Source: DASQUK01 sp046723645
GTDB taxonomy: Bacteria; Actinomycetota; Acidimicrobiia; Acidimicrobiales; VFJN01
DNA length: 22,941 nt
Assembly (NCBI GenBank): GCA_046723645.1
Contig: JBKOUY010000174.1
Coordinates: 1-22,941 of the forward strand
Direction of reading: 5' to 3'
A program made the translations under genes and the position numbers. Under the pieces are notes generated by a model. The model ran no database searches. It was not told the DNA's origin and worked only from the letters and a program-made list of their open reading frames with translations. The first letter of the stretch is position 1. Every line of letters starts with the position of its first letter. Positions 15,424 through 22,941 of the stretch are shown here, piece after piece.

Positions 15424-17189
15424 GCCCGCAGACGGGCGAGCCCGGCCCGGCGCGGGGGCTGCGCACGCACTGGGCCGGCGAGCTGCGCCCCGCCCATGCT
15501 GGCCAGCGGGTCTCGGTCTGCGGCTGGGTGGCCCGCCGGCGCGAGCACGGCGAGCACCTGGCGTTCGTCGATCTGCGCGACCGCGAGGGGCTGGTGCAGT
15601 GCGTCGTCGACGGCTCGGTCGACGTGCGCAACGAATCGGTGGTGCGCGTCACCGGCGTGGTGCGCATCCGGCCCGACGGCACCGCCAACCCCGCGCTGGC
15701 CACCGGGGATGTCGAGCTCGGGGAGTGCGAGGTCGAGGTCCTCGGCACGGCCGAGCCGTCGCCGTTCCCCGTGGACGAGCGCGTGGAGGCCGACGAAATC
15801 CTGCGCCTGCGCCACCGCTATGTCGACCTGCGCCGGGTTCGGATGCTGGGCAACCTCCGGGCCCGGGCGGCCGCCAACGCCGCGTTCCGCGAGGCGATGG
15901 AGGACCAGGGATTCGTCGAGATCGAGACGCCGCTGCTGATCGCGTCGACCCCGGAGGGCGCCCGGGACTTCGTCGTGCCGTCGCGGCTCCAACCCGGCAA
16001 CTTCTATGCCCTGCCGCAGAGCCCCCAGCTGTTCAAGCAGCTGTGCATGGTCGGAGGCATCGACCGCTACTACCAGATCGCCCACTGCCTGCGGGACGAG
16101 GATCCGCGTGCCGACCGCCAGTTCGAGTTCATGCAGCTCGACCTCGAGGCCAGCTTCGTGGGGCAGGACGATGTGCTGGAGTTCGTCTCGGAGGCTGTGC
16201 GCCGCTGCGTGGCTGCCGTGGCCGGGGAGCAGATCGGCGACATGTCGTCGATCACCTGGCACGACTCGATGGAGCGCTACGGCACCGACAAGCCGGACGT
16301 CCGCTTCGGGATGGAGCTGGTCGAGCTCTCGGACGTGTTCGCCGACACCGGCTTCAAGGCCTTCGCCGGGCAGTGCGTCAAGGGAATGCGGCAGCCGGGG
16401 GGGAGCGAGGCGACGTCCCGGAAGCGGCTCGACGACCTGACCGACCAGGCCAAGCGCTGGGGCGCCAAGGGCCTGGTGTGGATGCGGGTGACGGACGAGG
16501 GCCTCGACAGCCCGGTGGCCAAGTTCCTGTCGGACGTCGAGCTCGCCAAGCTGCGCGAGGTGATGGGCGCCGAGACCGGCGACCTGCTGTTCCTGGTGGC
16601 CGACGACCGGCCGGTGGTCCGCCACGTGCTCGGCCTGCTGCGCATCGAACTGGGGCGGCCGCCGGTGAACGAGGGCGGGCTGAACTTCCTGTGGGTGGTC
16701 GAGTTCCCGCTGTTCGAGAGCCTGGACGACGACGGCCGGCCGGTGCCGGCGCATCATCCGTTCACCATGCCGCACCCCGACGACCTGGAGCTGCTGGCGT
16801 CGGACACGCCCGCGGACCTGTTGCGCGTGCGGTCCCAGGCATACGACCTGGTGCTCAACGGATGGGAGCTGGGCTCCGGGTCGGTCCGGATCCACCGCGC
16901 CGACGTACAGCGCACGATCTTCCGGGTGCTGGGCATCTCCGAGGACGAGGCGCAGGCGCGGTTCGGGTTCCTGCTCGACGCCTTCCGCTACGGCGCCCCG
17001 CCCCACGCGGGCTTCGCCATCGGGATCGATCGGATGGTCGCGTTGCTGGTCGGCGAGGAGAACATCCGCGAGGTCATCGCCTTCCCCAAGACACAGTCGG
17101 GCGCCGACCCCCTCACCGGAGCCCCGACGCCAATCGACCCCGCCCACCTGACCGAGCTGGGCCTGCGGACGCTGCCACCCAAGGCCTGA
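15420..17189 (+). CDS. aspS: Aspartyl-tRNA synthetase, bacterial type
   Basis: Class IIb synthetase that charges tRNA-Asp, 589 aa, normal for bacterial AspRS with a GAD insertion. The N-terminal OB anticodon domain (about 18-110) has GWVARRREHGEHLAFVDLRD. The catalytic domain has PEGARDFVVPSR, ALPQSPQLFKQL, motif 2 (Arg225 in HCLRDEDPRADRQ) and motif 3 (GFAIGIDRM, Arg538). The C-terminal VIAFPKTQSGADPLTGAP block is typical. His43 in the RREHG loop and the RPDGTAN segment (Gly87) resemble the non-discriminating type, which also charges tRNA-Asn for later amidation by GatCAB. This is inference from remembered determinants. It starts inside the hisS stop codon region and is followed by a convergent gene, with a hairpin between. 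Confidence 0.96.
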   Translation: MSPQTGEPGPARGLRTHWAGELRPAHAGQRVSVCGWVARRREHGEHLAFVDLRDREGLVQCVVDGSVDVRNESVVRVTGVVRIRPDGTANPALATGDVELGECEVEVLGTAEPSPFPVDERVEADEILRLRHRYVDLRRVRMLGNLRARAAANAAFREAMEDQGFVEIETPLLIASTPEGARDFVVPSRLQPGNFYALPQSPQLFKQLCMVGGIDRYYQIAHCLRDEDPRADRQFEFMQLDLEASFVGQDDVLEFVSEAVRRCVAAVAGEQIGDMSSITWHDSMERYGTDKPDVRFGMELVELSDVFADTGFKAFAGQCVKGMRQPGGSEATSRKRLDDLTDQAKRWGAKGLVWMRVTDEGLDSPVAKFLSDVELAKLREVMGAETGDLLFLVADDRPVVRHVLGLLRIELGRPPVNEGGLNFLWVVEFPLFESLDDDGRPVPAHHPFTMPHPDDLELLASDTPADLLRVRSQAYDLVLNGWELGSGSVRIHRADVQRTIFRVLGISEDEAQARFGFLLDAFRYGAPPHAGFAIGIDRMVALLVGEENIREVIAFPKTQSGADPLTGAPTPIDPAHLTELGLRTLPPKA

Positions 17190-17204
17190 CCTCCCTGGCA
17201 CCTC

Positions 17205-17252
17205 AACTTGCGGCGGATAAGGCCATCATGGGGGCTCCAACCGCCGCAAGTT
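17205..17252. terminator. Perfect 12-bp inverted repeat between convergent genes
   Basis: Arms aacttgcggcgg (17205-17216) and ccgccgcaagtt (17241-17252) are perfect complements around a 24-nt loop, 15 bp after the aspS stop and 30 bp before the convergent gene's stop. The symmetry and position suit a bidirectional terminator. There is no long T-run on either side. It could also be a copy of an extragenic palindrome family. Confidence 0.55.
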
Positions 17253-17282
17253 CCGGGTGGTGGGTCGGGTCGGTGGCGATCG

Positions 17283-18038
17283 TCAGAGCCGGTCGAGGAG
17301 GGCGGCGAGCACCTCGTCGACGTCGGCGCGGCGCTGGCGCCAGCGGCCACCCGCCACCCGCAGGCCGCCCGCGCCGACCGCCGCACCCGTAGGCACGGAG
17401 GCGATGACCAACCCGGGCTCAGCCGCCAGCGCCCCCCCGAGACCCATGAGCACGGCGACGGCGGCGCCGACGCCGGCGGCCCCGGCCATGACGTTGCCCC
17501 GGCTCGACGTCAGCTCCGCCTCGACGCACACCAGCGTCCGCTCGTCGGCGGGGGTCACGAGCAGCGACACGGTTCGGATGCCGTCGAGCTTGATCGCGCC
17601 GGCGAAGTCCAGCCCGCGGCGGAGGCTGGCGACCAGGTCGCGGCGGGGCCGGTAGAGCGAGCGGTCGGCGCTGCGCCGCCGCAGCTCGAGCATCTGGCTG
17701 CGCAGGAAGCGGTCGACCGCGGCGTGCACTGCCTCCGGGCGCCGTTCGACCAGCCGCTGCTGGGTGACGAAGCGCGACGTGGCGGCCCGGCTGCGGTTCG
17801 CCCGCTTGGCGGGGGCGGCGTCGTCGTCGGGCAAGACACCCACGCGCAGCTCTGCGACCGCCTGGCGGACTGCGGCCGCCGACAGCCCAACCTCGACGGC
17901 GGCCCGCTCGATCGCCTCGGCGTCGTAGCCGTCAGCGCCGCCCGGTCCGTCAGCGGCGGCCTCGATCTCGGACGCCCGGTGCAGCACCCTGGCAACCTCG
18001 TCGCGGGTCAGCGTCACCCGTCGCCGCGTCTCCGACAC
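17283..18038 (-). CDS. Putative two-helix membrane protein, unknown function
   Basis: I do not recognise a named family. 251 aa from the GTG at 18038. The N-terminal part is helical and soluble: VTLTRDEVARVLHRASEIE, then AEAIERAAVEVGLSAAAVRQ. It resembles the short helical motif found at the N-terminus of some actinobacterial membrane proteins. A basic middle region (KRANRSRAATSRF, RRRSADRSLYRPRRD) follows, then a beta-like stretch with TVSLLVTPADERTLVCVEAE. Two adjacent hydrophobic segments are next (NVMAGAAGVGAAVAVLMG and PGLVIASVPTGAAVGAGG), and the C-terminal tail RWRQRRADVDEVLAALLDRL is amphipathic. The start was chosen because sequence further upstream is arginine/proline-rich shadow translation. 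It is convergent to aspS and divergent from rarA. Confidence 0.7.
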   Translation of the reverse strand: MSETRRRVTLTRDEVARVLHRASEIEAAADGPGGADGYDAEAIERAAVEVGLSAAAVRQAVAELRVGVLPDDDAAPAKRANRSRAATSRFVTQQRLVERRPEAVHAAVDRFLRSQMLELRRRSADRSLYRPRRDLVASLRRGLDFAGAIKLDGIRTVSLLVTPADERTLVCVEAELTSSRGNVMAGAAGVGAAVAVLMGLGGALAAEPGLVIASVPTGAAVGAGGLRVAGGRWRQRRADVDEVLAALLDRL

Positions 18039-18143
18039 GTCCAGATTGTCGCATTCCCTCGTCTGGGGGTGGCAATGGCGCACCCCGGGGGGCGCCCCGA
18101 ACGAACCGGGTCCGCGGCCGGCGATTCCCGCCTCGAACGCCGG

Positions 18144-18149
18144 TACCCT
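18144..18149 (+). promoter_or_regulatory. Candidate -10 box, leaderless rarA transcript
   Basis: TACCCT lies 8 nt before the rarA ATG at 18158. The intervening cgccagcg contains no ribosome site. This matches the arrangement before hisS, alaS and cobB. Confidence 0.42.
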
Positions 18150-18157
18150 CGCCAGCG

Positions 18158-19588
18158 ATGCCGCGCACGCAGGGGCCAGTCGGGGACGACCTGTTCGCGG
18201 CCGCCGCCGAGGAGCGGCTGGCGCGGCAGGCACCGCTGGCGGCGCGGCTGCGCCCCCGAACGCTCGACGACATCGTGGGCCAGGACGAGCTCGTCGGACA
18301 GGGCAGGCCGCTGCGGGTGCTGGTGGAGTCCGACCGGCTGTCCTCGGCGATCTTCTGGGGACCGCCCGGGACGGGCAAGACCACCCTCGCCCAGGTGATC
18401 GCCCGGCACACCGCCAAGGCGTTCGAGCAGCTGTCGGCCGTGTCGGCCAGCGTGAAGGACGTGCGCGAGGTCGTCGCCCGGGCGGAGCAGCGGCTCGGCG
18501 AGCGCGGGCAGGGGACGACCCTGTTCCTCGACGAGGTCCACCGCTTCAACAAGGCCCAGCAGGACGCCCTGCTGCCGTCGGTGGAGAGTGGGCTGCTGGT
18601 CTTGATCGGGGCCACCACCGAGAATCCCTACTTCGAGGTCAACCCGCCGCTCCTGTCGCGATCGACGCTGTTCCGCCTGCGGCCATTGGATCCCCCGGCG
18701 GTCGAGCTGCTGTTGCATAGGGGCCTGGAGGCTGAGGGCGCCGAGGCCGACCCGGAGGCGCTCGCCCACCTGGGCGAGCGGGCCGGCGGCGATGGCCGCC
18801 AGGTGCTCACCAGCCTCGAGGTGGCCGTGGCGCTCGCCCGGGCCCGCCGGGACGGTGCCGCCGGCGACGACGGGAGCGATGGCGACAGAGGCGCCGCACC
18901 CCGGGTCACCGTGGCGGACGCGGAGGCGGCGCTGGGCACGAAGCTGCACCGCTACGGGCGCGACGAGCACTACGACGTGATCTCTGCGTTCATCAAGAGC
19001 GTGCGGGGATCGGATCCCCAGGCCGCGCTGCACTACCTGGCCCGCATGCTCGAGGCGGGCGAGGATGCGCGCTTCATCGCCCGCCGGCTGGTCATCCTCG
19101 CCAGCGAGGACATCGGTGAGGCCGACCCGCTGGGCCTGGTGGTGGCCACCGCCGCAGCCCACGCCGTCGAGTACGTCGGGCTGCCCGAGGCCCAGCTCAA
19201 CCTGGCCCAGGCCGTGGTCCACCTGGCCACGGCGCCGAAGTCGAACCGGTCGGCGGTCGGCGTCTGGCGGGCCCGCGAGGACGTCCGCAACGGGATCGGC
19301 GGCGAGGTCCCGGTGCACCTACGCGACGCCCACTACCGCTCGGCGCACACGCTCGGGCACGGCGTGGGCTACGAGTATCCTCACGACGACCCGCGGGGAT
19401 GGCTGCGTCAGCAATACCTACCCGACGACGCCGCGGACGCCGTCTACTACCAGCCGTCCGACCACGGCTTCGAGCAGGAGATCGCCACGCGCATGGAACG
19501 GCTCGCCAAGCAGGCCGAGGCCCACGAGCCCCACGACGAGCCCCACGACGAGCCCCGCGAACCCGATCGGGACGGGGGTCACGAGTGA
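18158..19588 (+). CDS. rarA: Replication-associated recombination protein A (RarA/MgsA family AAA ATPase)
   Basis: AAA+ ATPase of the RarA/Mgs1/WRNIP1 family, acting at stalled replication forks, 476 aa. Family start PLAARLRPRTLDDIVGQDEL, Walker A GPPGTGKT at 68-75, Walker B with the RarA-specific DEVHRFNKAQQDALLP (Asp125 onward), sensor GATTENPYFEVN and arginine finger region LLSRSTLF. The C-terminal tetramerisation part includes YDVISAFIKSVRGSDPQAAL, RRLVILASEDIGEADP and HYRSAHTLGHGVGYEYPHD. An Asp/Gly/Ala-rich insert sits before RVTVADAEAALG. The last 30 residues form an acidic His/Glu/Pro tail encoded by a 12-bp tandem repeat. The stop overlaps the next GTG (19585), coupling it to a membrane-protein gene. 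Confidence 0.95.
   Translation: MPRTQGPVGDDLFAAAAEERLARQAPLAARLRPRTLDDIVGQDELVGQGRPLRVLVESDRLSSAIFWGPPGTGKTTLAQVIARHTAKAFEQLSAVSASVKDVREVVARAEQRLGERGQGTTLFLDEVHRFNKAQQDALLPSVESGLLVLIGATTENPYFEVNPPLLSRSTLFRLRPLDPPAVELLLHRGLEAEGAEADPEALAHLGERAGGDGRQVLTSLEVAVALARARRDGAAGDDGSDGDRGAAPRVTVADAEAALGTKLHRYGRDEHYDVISAFIKSVRGSDPQAALHYLARMLEAGEDARFIARRLVILASEDIGEADPLGLVVATAAAHAVEYVGLPEAQLNLAQAVVHLATAPKSNRSAVGVWRAREDVRNGIGGEVPVHLRDAHYRSAHTLGHGVGYEYPHDDPRGWLRQQYLPDDAADAVYYQPSDHGFEQEIATRMERLAKQAEAHEPHDEPHDEPREPDRDGGHE
19526..19556 (+). repeat. 12-bp tandem repeat in the rarA tail
   Basis: The unit gagccccacgac occurs twice and then partially, about 2.6 copies, encoding a repeating E-P-H-D tetrapeptide. It lies after the conserved RarA domain and could vary in copy number without breaking the frame, since the unit is a multiple of three. 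Confidence 0.75.
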
Positions 19589-19989
19589 GCGCCTCCGACC
19601 TCGCCGCGGTCATCGTCGCCGCCGCCAGCGTGGTGGCGGTGGTGCTCCTGGCCGTCGGGGTGACGGCGCTGCTCCGGACTCTGCGGGCCCTCCGCGAGGT
19701 CGCACACCTGCTGCGGACCGAGACCGTCCCCGTGCTCGACGACCTGCGCGCCACCGTCGATGCCGCCAACGGGGAGATCGAGCGACTCGACCACCTGGTG
19801 ACGACGGCCGAGTCGGTGACCGGCACGGTGGACTCGGCCTCCCGGCTCGCCTACATCGCCATGGCCAACCCGGTGATCAAGGGGGTGGCGTTCGCCAGCG
19901 GCACCGCGAAGGCGGCCCGGCGCCTGCGCGGCCGGCGAGGCGACAACGGCGCTGCGGAGCGCCCGGGCAACGGCGGCGGCGCCCGCTGA
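19585..19989 (+). CDS. DUF948-like membrane-anchored protein
   Basis: 134 aa, GTG start inside the rarA stop (GTGA at 19585-19588). One N-terminal membrane helix (about 5-29, AAVIVAAASVVAVVLLAVGV) is followed by a coiled, amphipathic region: LREVAHLLRTETVPVLDDLR, then ATVDAANGEIERLDHLVTTA. It ends in a small hydrophobic stretch and a basic Gly-rich tail. The helix plus 'T.P.L.d..ati.....ei.rl' pattern is typical of DUF948 (YtxG-like) proteins, whose role is unclear. The gene between rarA and alaS, with a second small gene behind it, is an arrangement I associate with actinobacteria. Membrane topology is inferred from hydrophobicity only. Confidence 0.78.
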   Translation: MSASDLAAVIVAAASVVAVVLLAVGVTALLRTLRALREVAHLLRTETVPVLDDLRATVDAANGEIERLDHLVTTAESVTGTVDSASRLAYIAMANPVIKGVAFASGTAKAARRLRGRRGDNGAAERPGNGGGAR

Positions 19990-20237
19990 TGTTCCTCGTC
20001 CGCAGGCTCGTGTGGTTCACCTCGGGGGCCACCGCCGGCTTCGGTGGAGCGATCTGGATCCGCCGCCGGATCCGGCGCACGGTGCGGAGGTACGCGCCCG
20101 AGCAGCTGCAGTCCGAGGCGGCGGCCTCGGTCCGCCGGCTGGGCTGGGACGTCCGCGACGCCGTCGTCGAGGGCCGCAGCACGATGCGGCAGCGCGAGGC
20201 CGAGCTGCGCGCCGAGCTGCGCCCGGGCGCCCGCTAG
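19989..20237 (+). CDS. Small basic membrane-associated protein, 82 aa
   Basis: The start ATG shares a base with the preceding stop (TGATG, 19987-19991), so it is very probably translated by reinitiation. The N-terminus MFLVRRLVWFTSGATAGFGG could be one short membrane segment ending at GAIWIRRRIRRTVRRY, an unusually arginine-rich stretch. The rest is a charged amphipathic helix (RRLGWDVRDAVVEGRSTMRQ, then REAELRAELRP). Family not recognised. Short genes of this kind often sit next to the DUF948 gene, which suggests joint function at the membrane. Overlap and reading frame support it as real. Confidence 0.65.
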   Translation: MFLVRRLVWFTSGATAGFGGAIWIRRRIRRTVRRYAPEQLQSEAAASVRRLGWDVRDAVVEGRSTMRQREAELRAELRPGAR

Positions 20238-20451
20238 TGGACCCTCGCGGAAGTCATCGTGGCGTCTCGCCGGCCAGATCCGCCGCTGGCATCGTCCGCG
20301 TCGTCGCCGCAGCCGCTGGCTGCGCCTTCCTCCTGCGTCCTCGCCAGCAACGAATCTGACACGGCGATACATCCACGGAACTTCCGCGAGCGCCCACTAG
20401 CTGGAACTTCGGCGTGGACGGTTGTCGCCTCCGCCTAGGCTGACAACACCT
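20238..20451. other. Intergenic region upstream of alaS
   Basis: No gene seen. It contains a direct repeat ggaacttc (20377-20384 and 20403-20410, 26 bp apart), both copies followed by a C or G and then gcg, and a GTTGTC/GACAAC dyad (20421-20426, 20442-20447). These precede the alaS start and could be regulatory, but no known element such as a T-box was recognised. Confidence 0.4.
20436..20441 (+). promoter_or_regulatory. Candidate -10 box, leaderless alaS transcript
   Basis: TAGGCT lies 10 nt before the ATG at 20452, with tgacaacacct between and no ribosome site. It sits in the loop of the GTTGTC/GACAAC dyad. The -35 is not obvious. Confidence 0.42.
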
Positions 20452-22941
20452 ATGGCACCGCGGACATCCGCCGAACTACGCCGCGCCTGGAACGAGTTCT
20501 TCGCCGCCAGGCAGCACACGCTCGTCCCGTCGGCGAGCCTCATCCCGACGCACCCGACCGCGCCGATGTTCACCAACTCGGGGATGATGCAGTTCGTCCC
20601 CTACTTCCTGGGCGAGGAACGGGTGCCGTTCAATCCTGCCCGGGCGGCATCGGTGCAGCGCTGCGTCCGCGCCGGCGGCAAGCACAACGACCTCGACGCC
20701 ATCGGGCGCTCGCACCGGCATCTCAGCTTCTTCGAGATGCTCGGCAACTTCAGCTTCGGCGACTACTTCAAGGCCGACGCCATCGCCTGGGCCTGGGAGT
20801 TCGTGACCGAGGTCCTGGGCCTCGATCCGCGCCGCCTGTGGGTGACCGTCCATGTGGGCGACGACGAGGCGTCGGACATCTGGACCGACGCCGTGGGCTT
20901 CCCCCGCGATCGAGTTCAACGGCTCGACAGCGCCAACTTCTGGGAGATGGGCGACACGGGGCCCTGCGGACCGTCGTCGGAGATCTTCTGGGACAACGGC
21001 CCCGACTTCGGTCCCGAGGGCGGCCCCGCCAACCCCAGCGCGGAGGAGCGCTACGTCGAGCTCTGGAATCTCGTGTTCCCCCAGTACAACCGGGGCGTCG
21101 ATGGCCAGCTCAGCGACCTGCCGAACAGGAACATCGACACCGGCGCCGGGCTCGAGCGCATCATGGCGGCCCTCGCGGGCAGCCACAGCCTCTACGACTC
21201 CGACATCCTGAGCGGCCTCGTGGGCGAGGCCCAGGCGGTGACGGGCCACCGCCTCGGCGAGTCCGAGCTCGGCGACATCGCCCTGCGGCTGCTCGCCGAC
21301 CACGCCCGCACCATGACATTCCTCGTGGCCGACGGGGTGATCCCCTCCAACGAGGACCGCGGCTACGTGCTGCGCCGCATCATCCGCCGCGCCATCCGCT
21401 TTGCCTACCTGCTCGGCGTCGAGCGCCCGGTCCTGCCGCCCATGGTTGAGCGCACGATCGACCTGATGGGCGACGACTATCCCGTGGTGGTCACGGGCCA
21501 CGACCTTGTGGTGCCGATCATCACCCGGGAGGAGGAGTCGTTCAGGCGCACGCTGGCCCGCGGGTCGCAGATCCTCGACACCCAGCTCGACCGCCTCGAC
21601 GAGGGCGGCACGCTCCCGGGCAGCGTGGCCTTCCTGTTGCACGACACCTACGGCTTCCCGTTCGAGGTCACCCAGGAGATGGCCCAGCTCCGTGGCTTCG
21701 ACGTCGACGTCGCCGGCTTCGAGTCCGACATGGAGGCCCAGCGCCGCCGGGCCCGCGAGGCGGGCAGGACCGGGGGCGTCGCCACCGGGGAGGAGGTCGA
21801 CGCGCAGCACCGCCTGCTCGTGGAGCACGGGCCGACCGAGTTCACCGGCCGGCGGGAGTACGAGACCGAGGCCACGGTGATCGGGGTCCTCGGCGACGCC
21901 GTCTACCTCGATCGCACGCCGTTCTACGCCGAGGCCGGTGGCCAGATCGGCGACACCGGCACCATCACCACCGACACCGGCATGGCCGAGGTGGTGGACA
22001 CGACATACGCCCTGCCCAGCCTGCACGCCCACCACGTCAAGGTCCAGGAGGGCACCATCGAGGTCGGGCAGAAGGCGGTGGCGCGCATCGACGGCGAGCG
22101 CCGCGACGCCATCCGCCGCAACCACACCGGAACGCACGTCCTCCATTGGGCGCTGAGGGAGGTGCTCGGCAGCCATGCGAAGCAGCAGGGTTCGCTGGTG
22201 GCCCCCGACCGGCTGCGGTTCGACTTCAGCCACTTCGAGCCGGTCACCGACGACCAACTGCGGGCCATCGAGGACCTGGCGAACCACGAGATCCTCGGCA
22301 ACGCCCCGGTCCGGCACTTCGAGACCACCATGGACGAGGCCCGGGCGATGGGCGCCATCGCCTTCTTCGGGGACAAGTACGGCGACATCGTGCGCGTCCT
22401 GGAGGCCGGTGAGCACTCGGTCGAGCTGTGTGGCGGCACCCACGTGCGCCGGCTGGGCGACATCGGCCCGCTCAAGGTCGTGAGCGAGGGCTCGATCGGC
22501 TCGAACCTGCGCCGCATCGAGGCGGTGACCGGCTTCGGCCCGATCGAGCGCCTGCGCCAGGAGGAGGAGCTGGTGTCGAGGGCGGCCGACGTGCTCGGCA
22601 CCACGCCGGACGAGCTGCCGGTCGCCGCCGAGAGGCTCCGGGGCGAACTCAGGTCGCTGCGCGAGGAGCTCAAGGACCTGCGTCGCCAGGCCGCCGGCAG
22701 CCGGGCCGGTGAGCTGGCGGCCGCCGCAGTCGACGGCGTCGTCGTGGCACGCGTCGACGGCATCGCCCGCGACGACCTGCGCGACCTCGCGGTCGCGGTG
22801 CGGGAAGCGCCGGGCGTGCGCGCCGTGGTCCTCGGCGGCGAGCCGCCGTCCGGCGGCGTGGCGCTGGTGGCTGCGGTCACCAAGGACAGCGGCCTCGAGG
22901 CCGGCGCGCTGATCGCCGAGGCGGCACGCACGGTCGGGGGC
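20452..22941 (+). CDS. alaS: Alanyl-tRNA synthetase, 3'-truncated by window edge
   Basis: Class II synthetase that charges tRNA-Ala and hydrolyses mischarged Ser/Gly. 830 codons are open to the window end with no stop, so only the last few dozen residues of the C-Ala domain are missing. It starts MAPRTSAELRRAWNEFFAAR. Catalytic core: PTAPMFTNSGMMQF, VQRCVRAGGKHNDLDAIG, FFEMLGNFSFGDYFK, NFWEMGDTGPCGPSSEIFWD and RNIDTGAGLERIM. Editing domain: HTGTHVLH with His558 and His562, and CGGTHV with Cys660 and His664, the four metal ligands. The usual HTATH is HTGTH here. A coiled linker (RLRGELRSLREELKDLRRQA) and the DHHA1-like C-Ala domain follow. No ribosome site precedes the ATG. A -10-like box 10 nt upstream suggests a leaderless message. 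Confidence 0.97.
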   Translation, partial: MAPRTSAELRRAWNEFFAARQHTLVPSASLIPTHPTAPMFTNSGMMQFVPYFLGEERVPFNPARAASVQRCVRAGGKHNDLDAIGRSHRHLSFFEMLGNFSFGDYFKADAIAWAWEFVTEVLGLDPRRLWVTVHVGDDEASDIWTDAVGFPRDRVQRLDSANFWEMGDTGPCGPSSEIFWDNGPDFGPEGGPANPSAEERYVELWNLVFPQYNRGVDGQLSDLPNRNIDTGAGLERIMAALAGSHSLYDSDILSGLVGEAQAVTGHRLGESELGDIALRLLADHARTMTFLVADGVIPSNEDRGYVLRRIIRRAIRFAYLLGVERPVLPPMVERTIDLMGDDYPVVVTGHDLVVPIITREEESFRRTLARGSQILDTQLDRLDEGGTLPGSVAFLLHDTYGFPFEVTQEMAQLRGFDVDVAGFESDMEAQRRRAREAGRTGGVATGEEVDAQHRLLVEHGPTEFTGRREYETEATVIGVLGDAVYLDRTPFYAEAGGQIGDTGTITTDTGMAEVVDTTYALPSLHAHHVKVQEGTIEVGQKAVARIDGERRDAIRRNHTGTHVLHWALREVLGSHAKQQGSLVAPDRLRFDFSHFEPVTDDQLRAIEDLANHEILGNAPVRHFETTMDEARAMGAIAFFGDKYGDIVRVLEAGEHSVELCGGTHVRRLGDIGPLKVVSEGSIGSNLRRIEAVTGFGPIERLRQEEELVSRAADVLGTTPDELPVAAERLRGELRSLREELKDLRRQAAGSRAGELAAAAVDGVVVARVDGIARDDLRDLAVAVREAPGVRAVVLGGEPPSGGVALVAAVTKDSGLEAGALIAEAARTVGG

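Noticed and set aside
14997..17201. 734-aa open frame antisense to hisS and aspS
   Set aside because: The + strand codes for fully conserved synthetases. Long antisense frames are expected in GC-rich genes.
20244..20390. 10-bp inverted repeat ctcgcggaag / cttccgcgag 127 bp apart
   Set aside because: Arms are too far apart for a simple hairpin, and such matches are expected by chance in GC-rich DNA.
20476..22443. 655-aa open frame antisense to alaS
   Set aside because: Mirror of alaS codon bias: rich in Val/Gly/Glu/His, with no recognisable motifs.
1..22941. tRNA genes, CRISPR arrays, transposases, integrases, toxin-antitoxin pairs
   Set aside because: Looked for typical tRNA T-arm sequences, regularly spaced repeats and recombinase motifs. 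None was seen, although a covariance-model scan could not be run.

Overview
The window is a very GC-rich bacterial chromosome segment with GTG starts, short GTGA/ATGA/TGATG gene overlaps and actinobacterial-type gene order (relA, hisS, aspS, rarA, two small genes, alaS). I infer a high-GC actinobacterium, possibly of the Acidimicrobiia type. That placement rests on gene order and protein style, not on a database match. No rRNA, tRNA, CRISPR array, insertion sequence or prophage was seen.

The two ends are housekeeping. The left edge carries the 3' two thirds of a RelA/SpoT-type (p)ppGpp enzyme (2-1420, +). The right part holds hisS-aspS as an overlapping pair (14017-17189, +), a convergent small membrane-protein gene (17283-18038, -), and a rarA, DUF948-like, 82-aa gene run (18158-20237, +). 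That run is followed by alaS, which runs off the right edge (20452-22941, +).

The 12.5 kb between relA and hisS is accessory. In order it holds: a decayed PI-PLC-like phosphodiesterase pseudogene (-); a DesK/NarL-type two-component pair (-) divergent from an ABC-2 export ATPase and permease (+), with an inverted repeat between them; a 1080-aa signalling ATPase with a C-terminal class III cyclase-like domain (+); an unrecognised 212-aa protein (+); a SAM methyltransferase (-); a secreted M43-type zinc metalloprotease with a strong 5' hairpin (+); a CorA-type Mg2+/Co2+ channel (+); and a lone CobB/CbiA-type amidotransferase (-). A degraded copy of the relA 3' end lies just beyond the pseudogene, which suggests that material was inserted behind relA.

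Functionally, the two-component pair probably controls the divergent exporter. The cyclase-ATPase looks like an orphan signal integrator. The synthetases, RarA and RelA link translation, replication-fork repair and the stringent response. Several genes (hisS, rarA, alaS, cobB) have a TANNNT box 7-10 nt before the start codon, suggesting leaderless transcripts. The most unusual items are the cyclase placed where an HTH normally sits with altered substrate-specifying residues, the protease leader hairpin, the two-component inverted repeat and the relA-end remnant.
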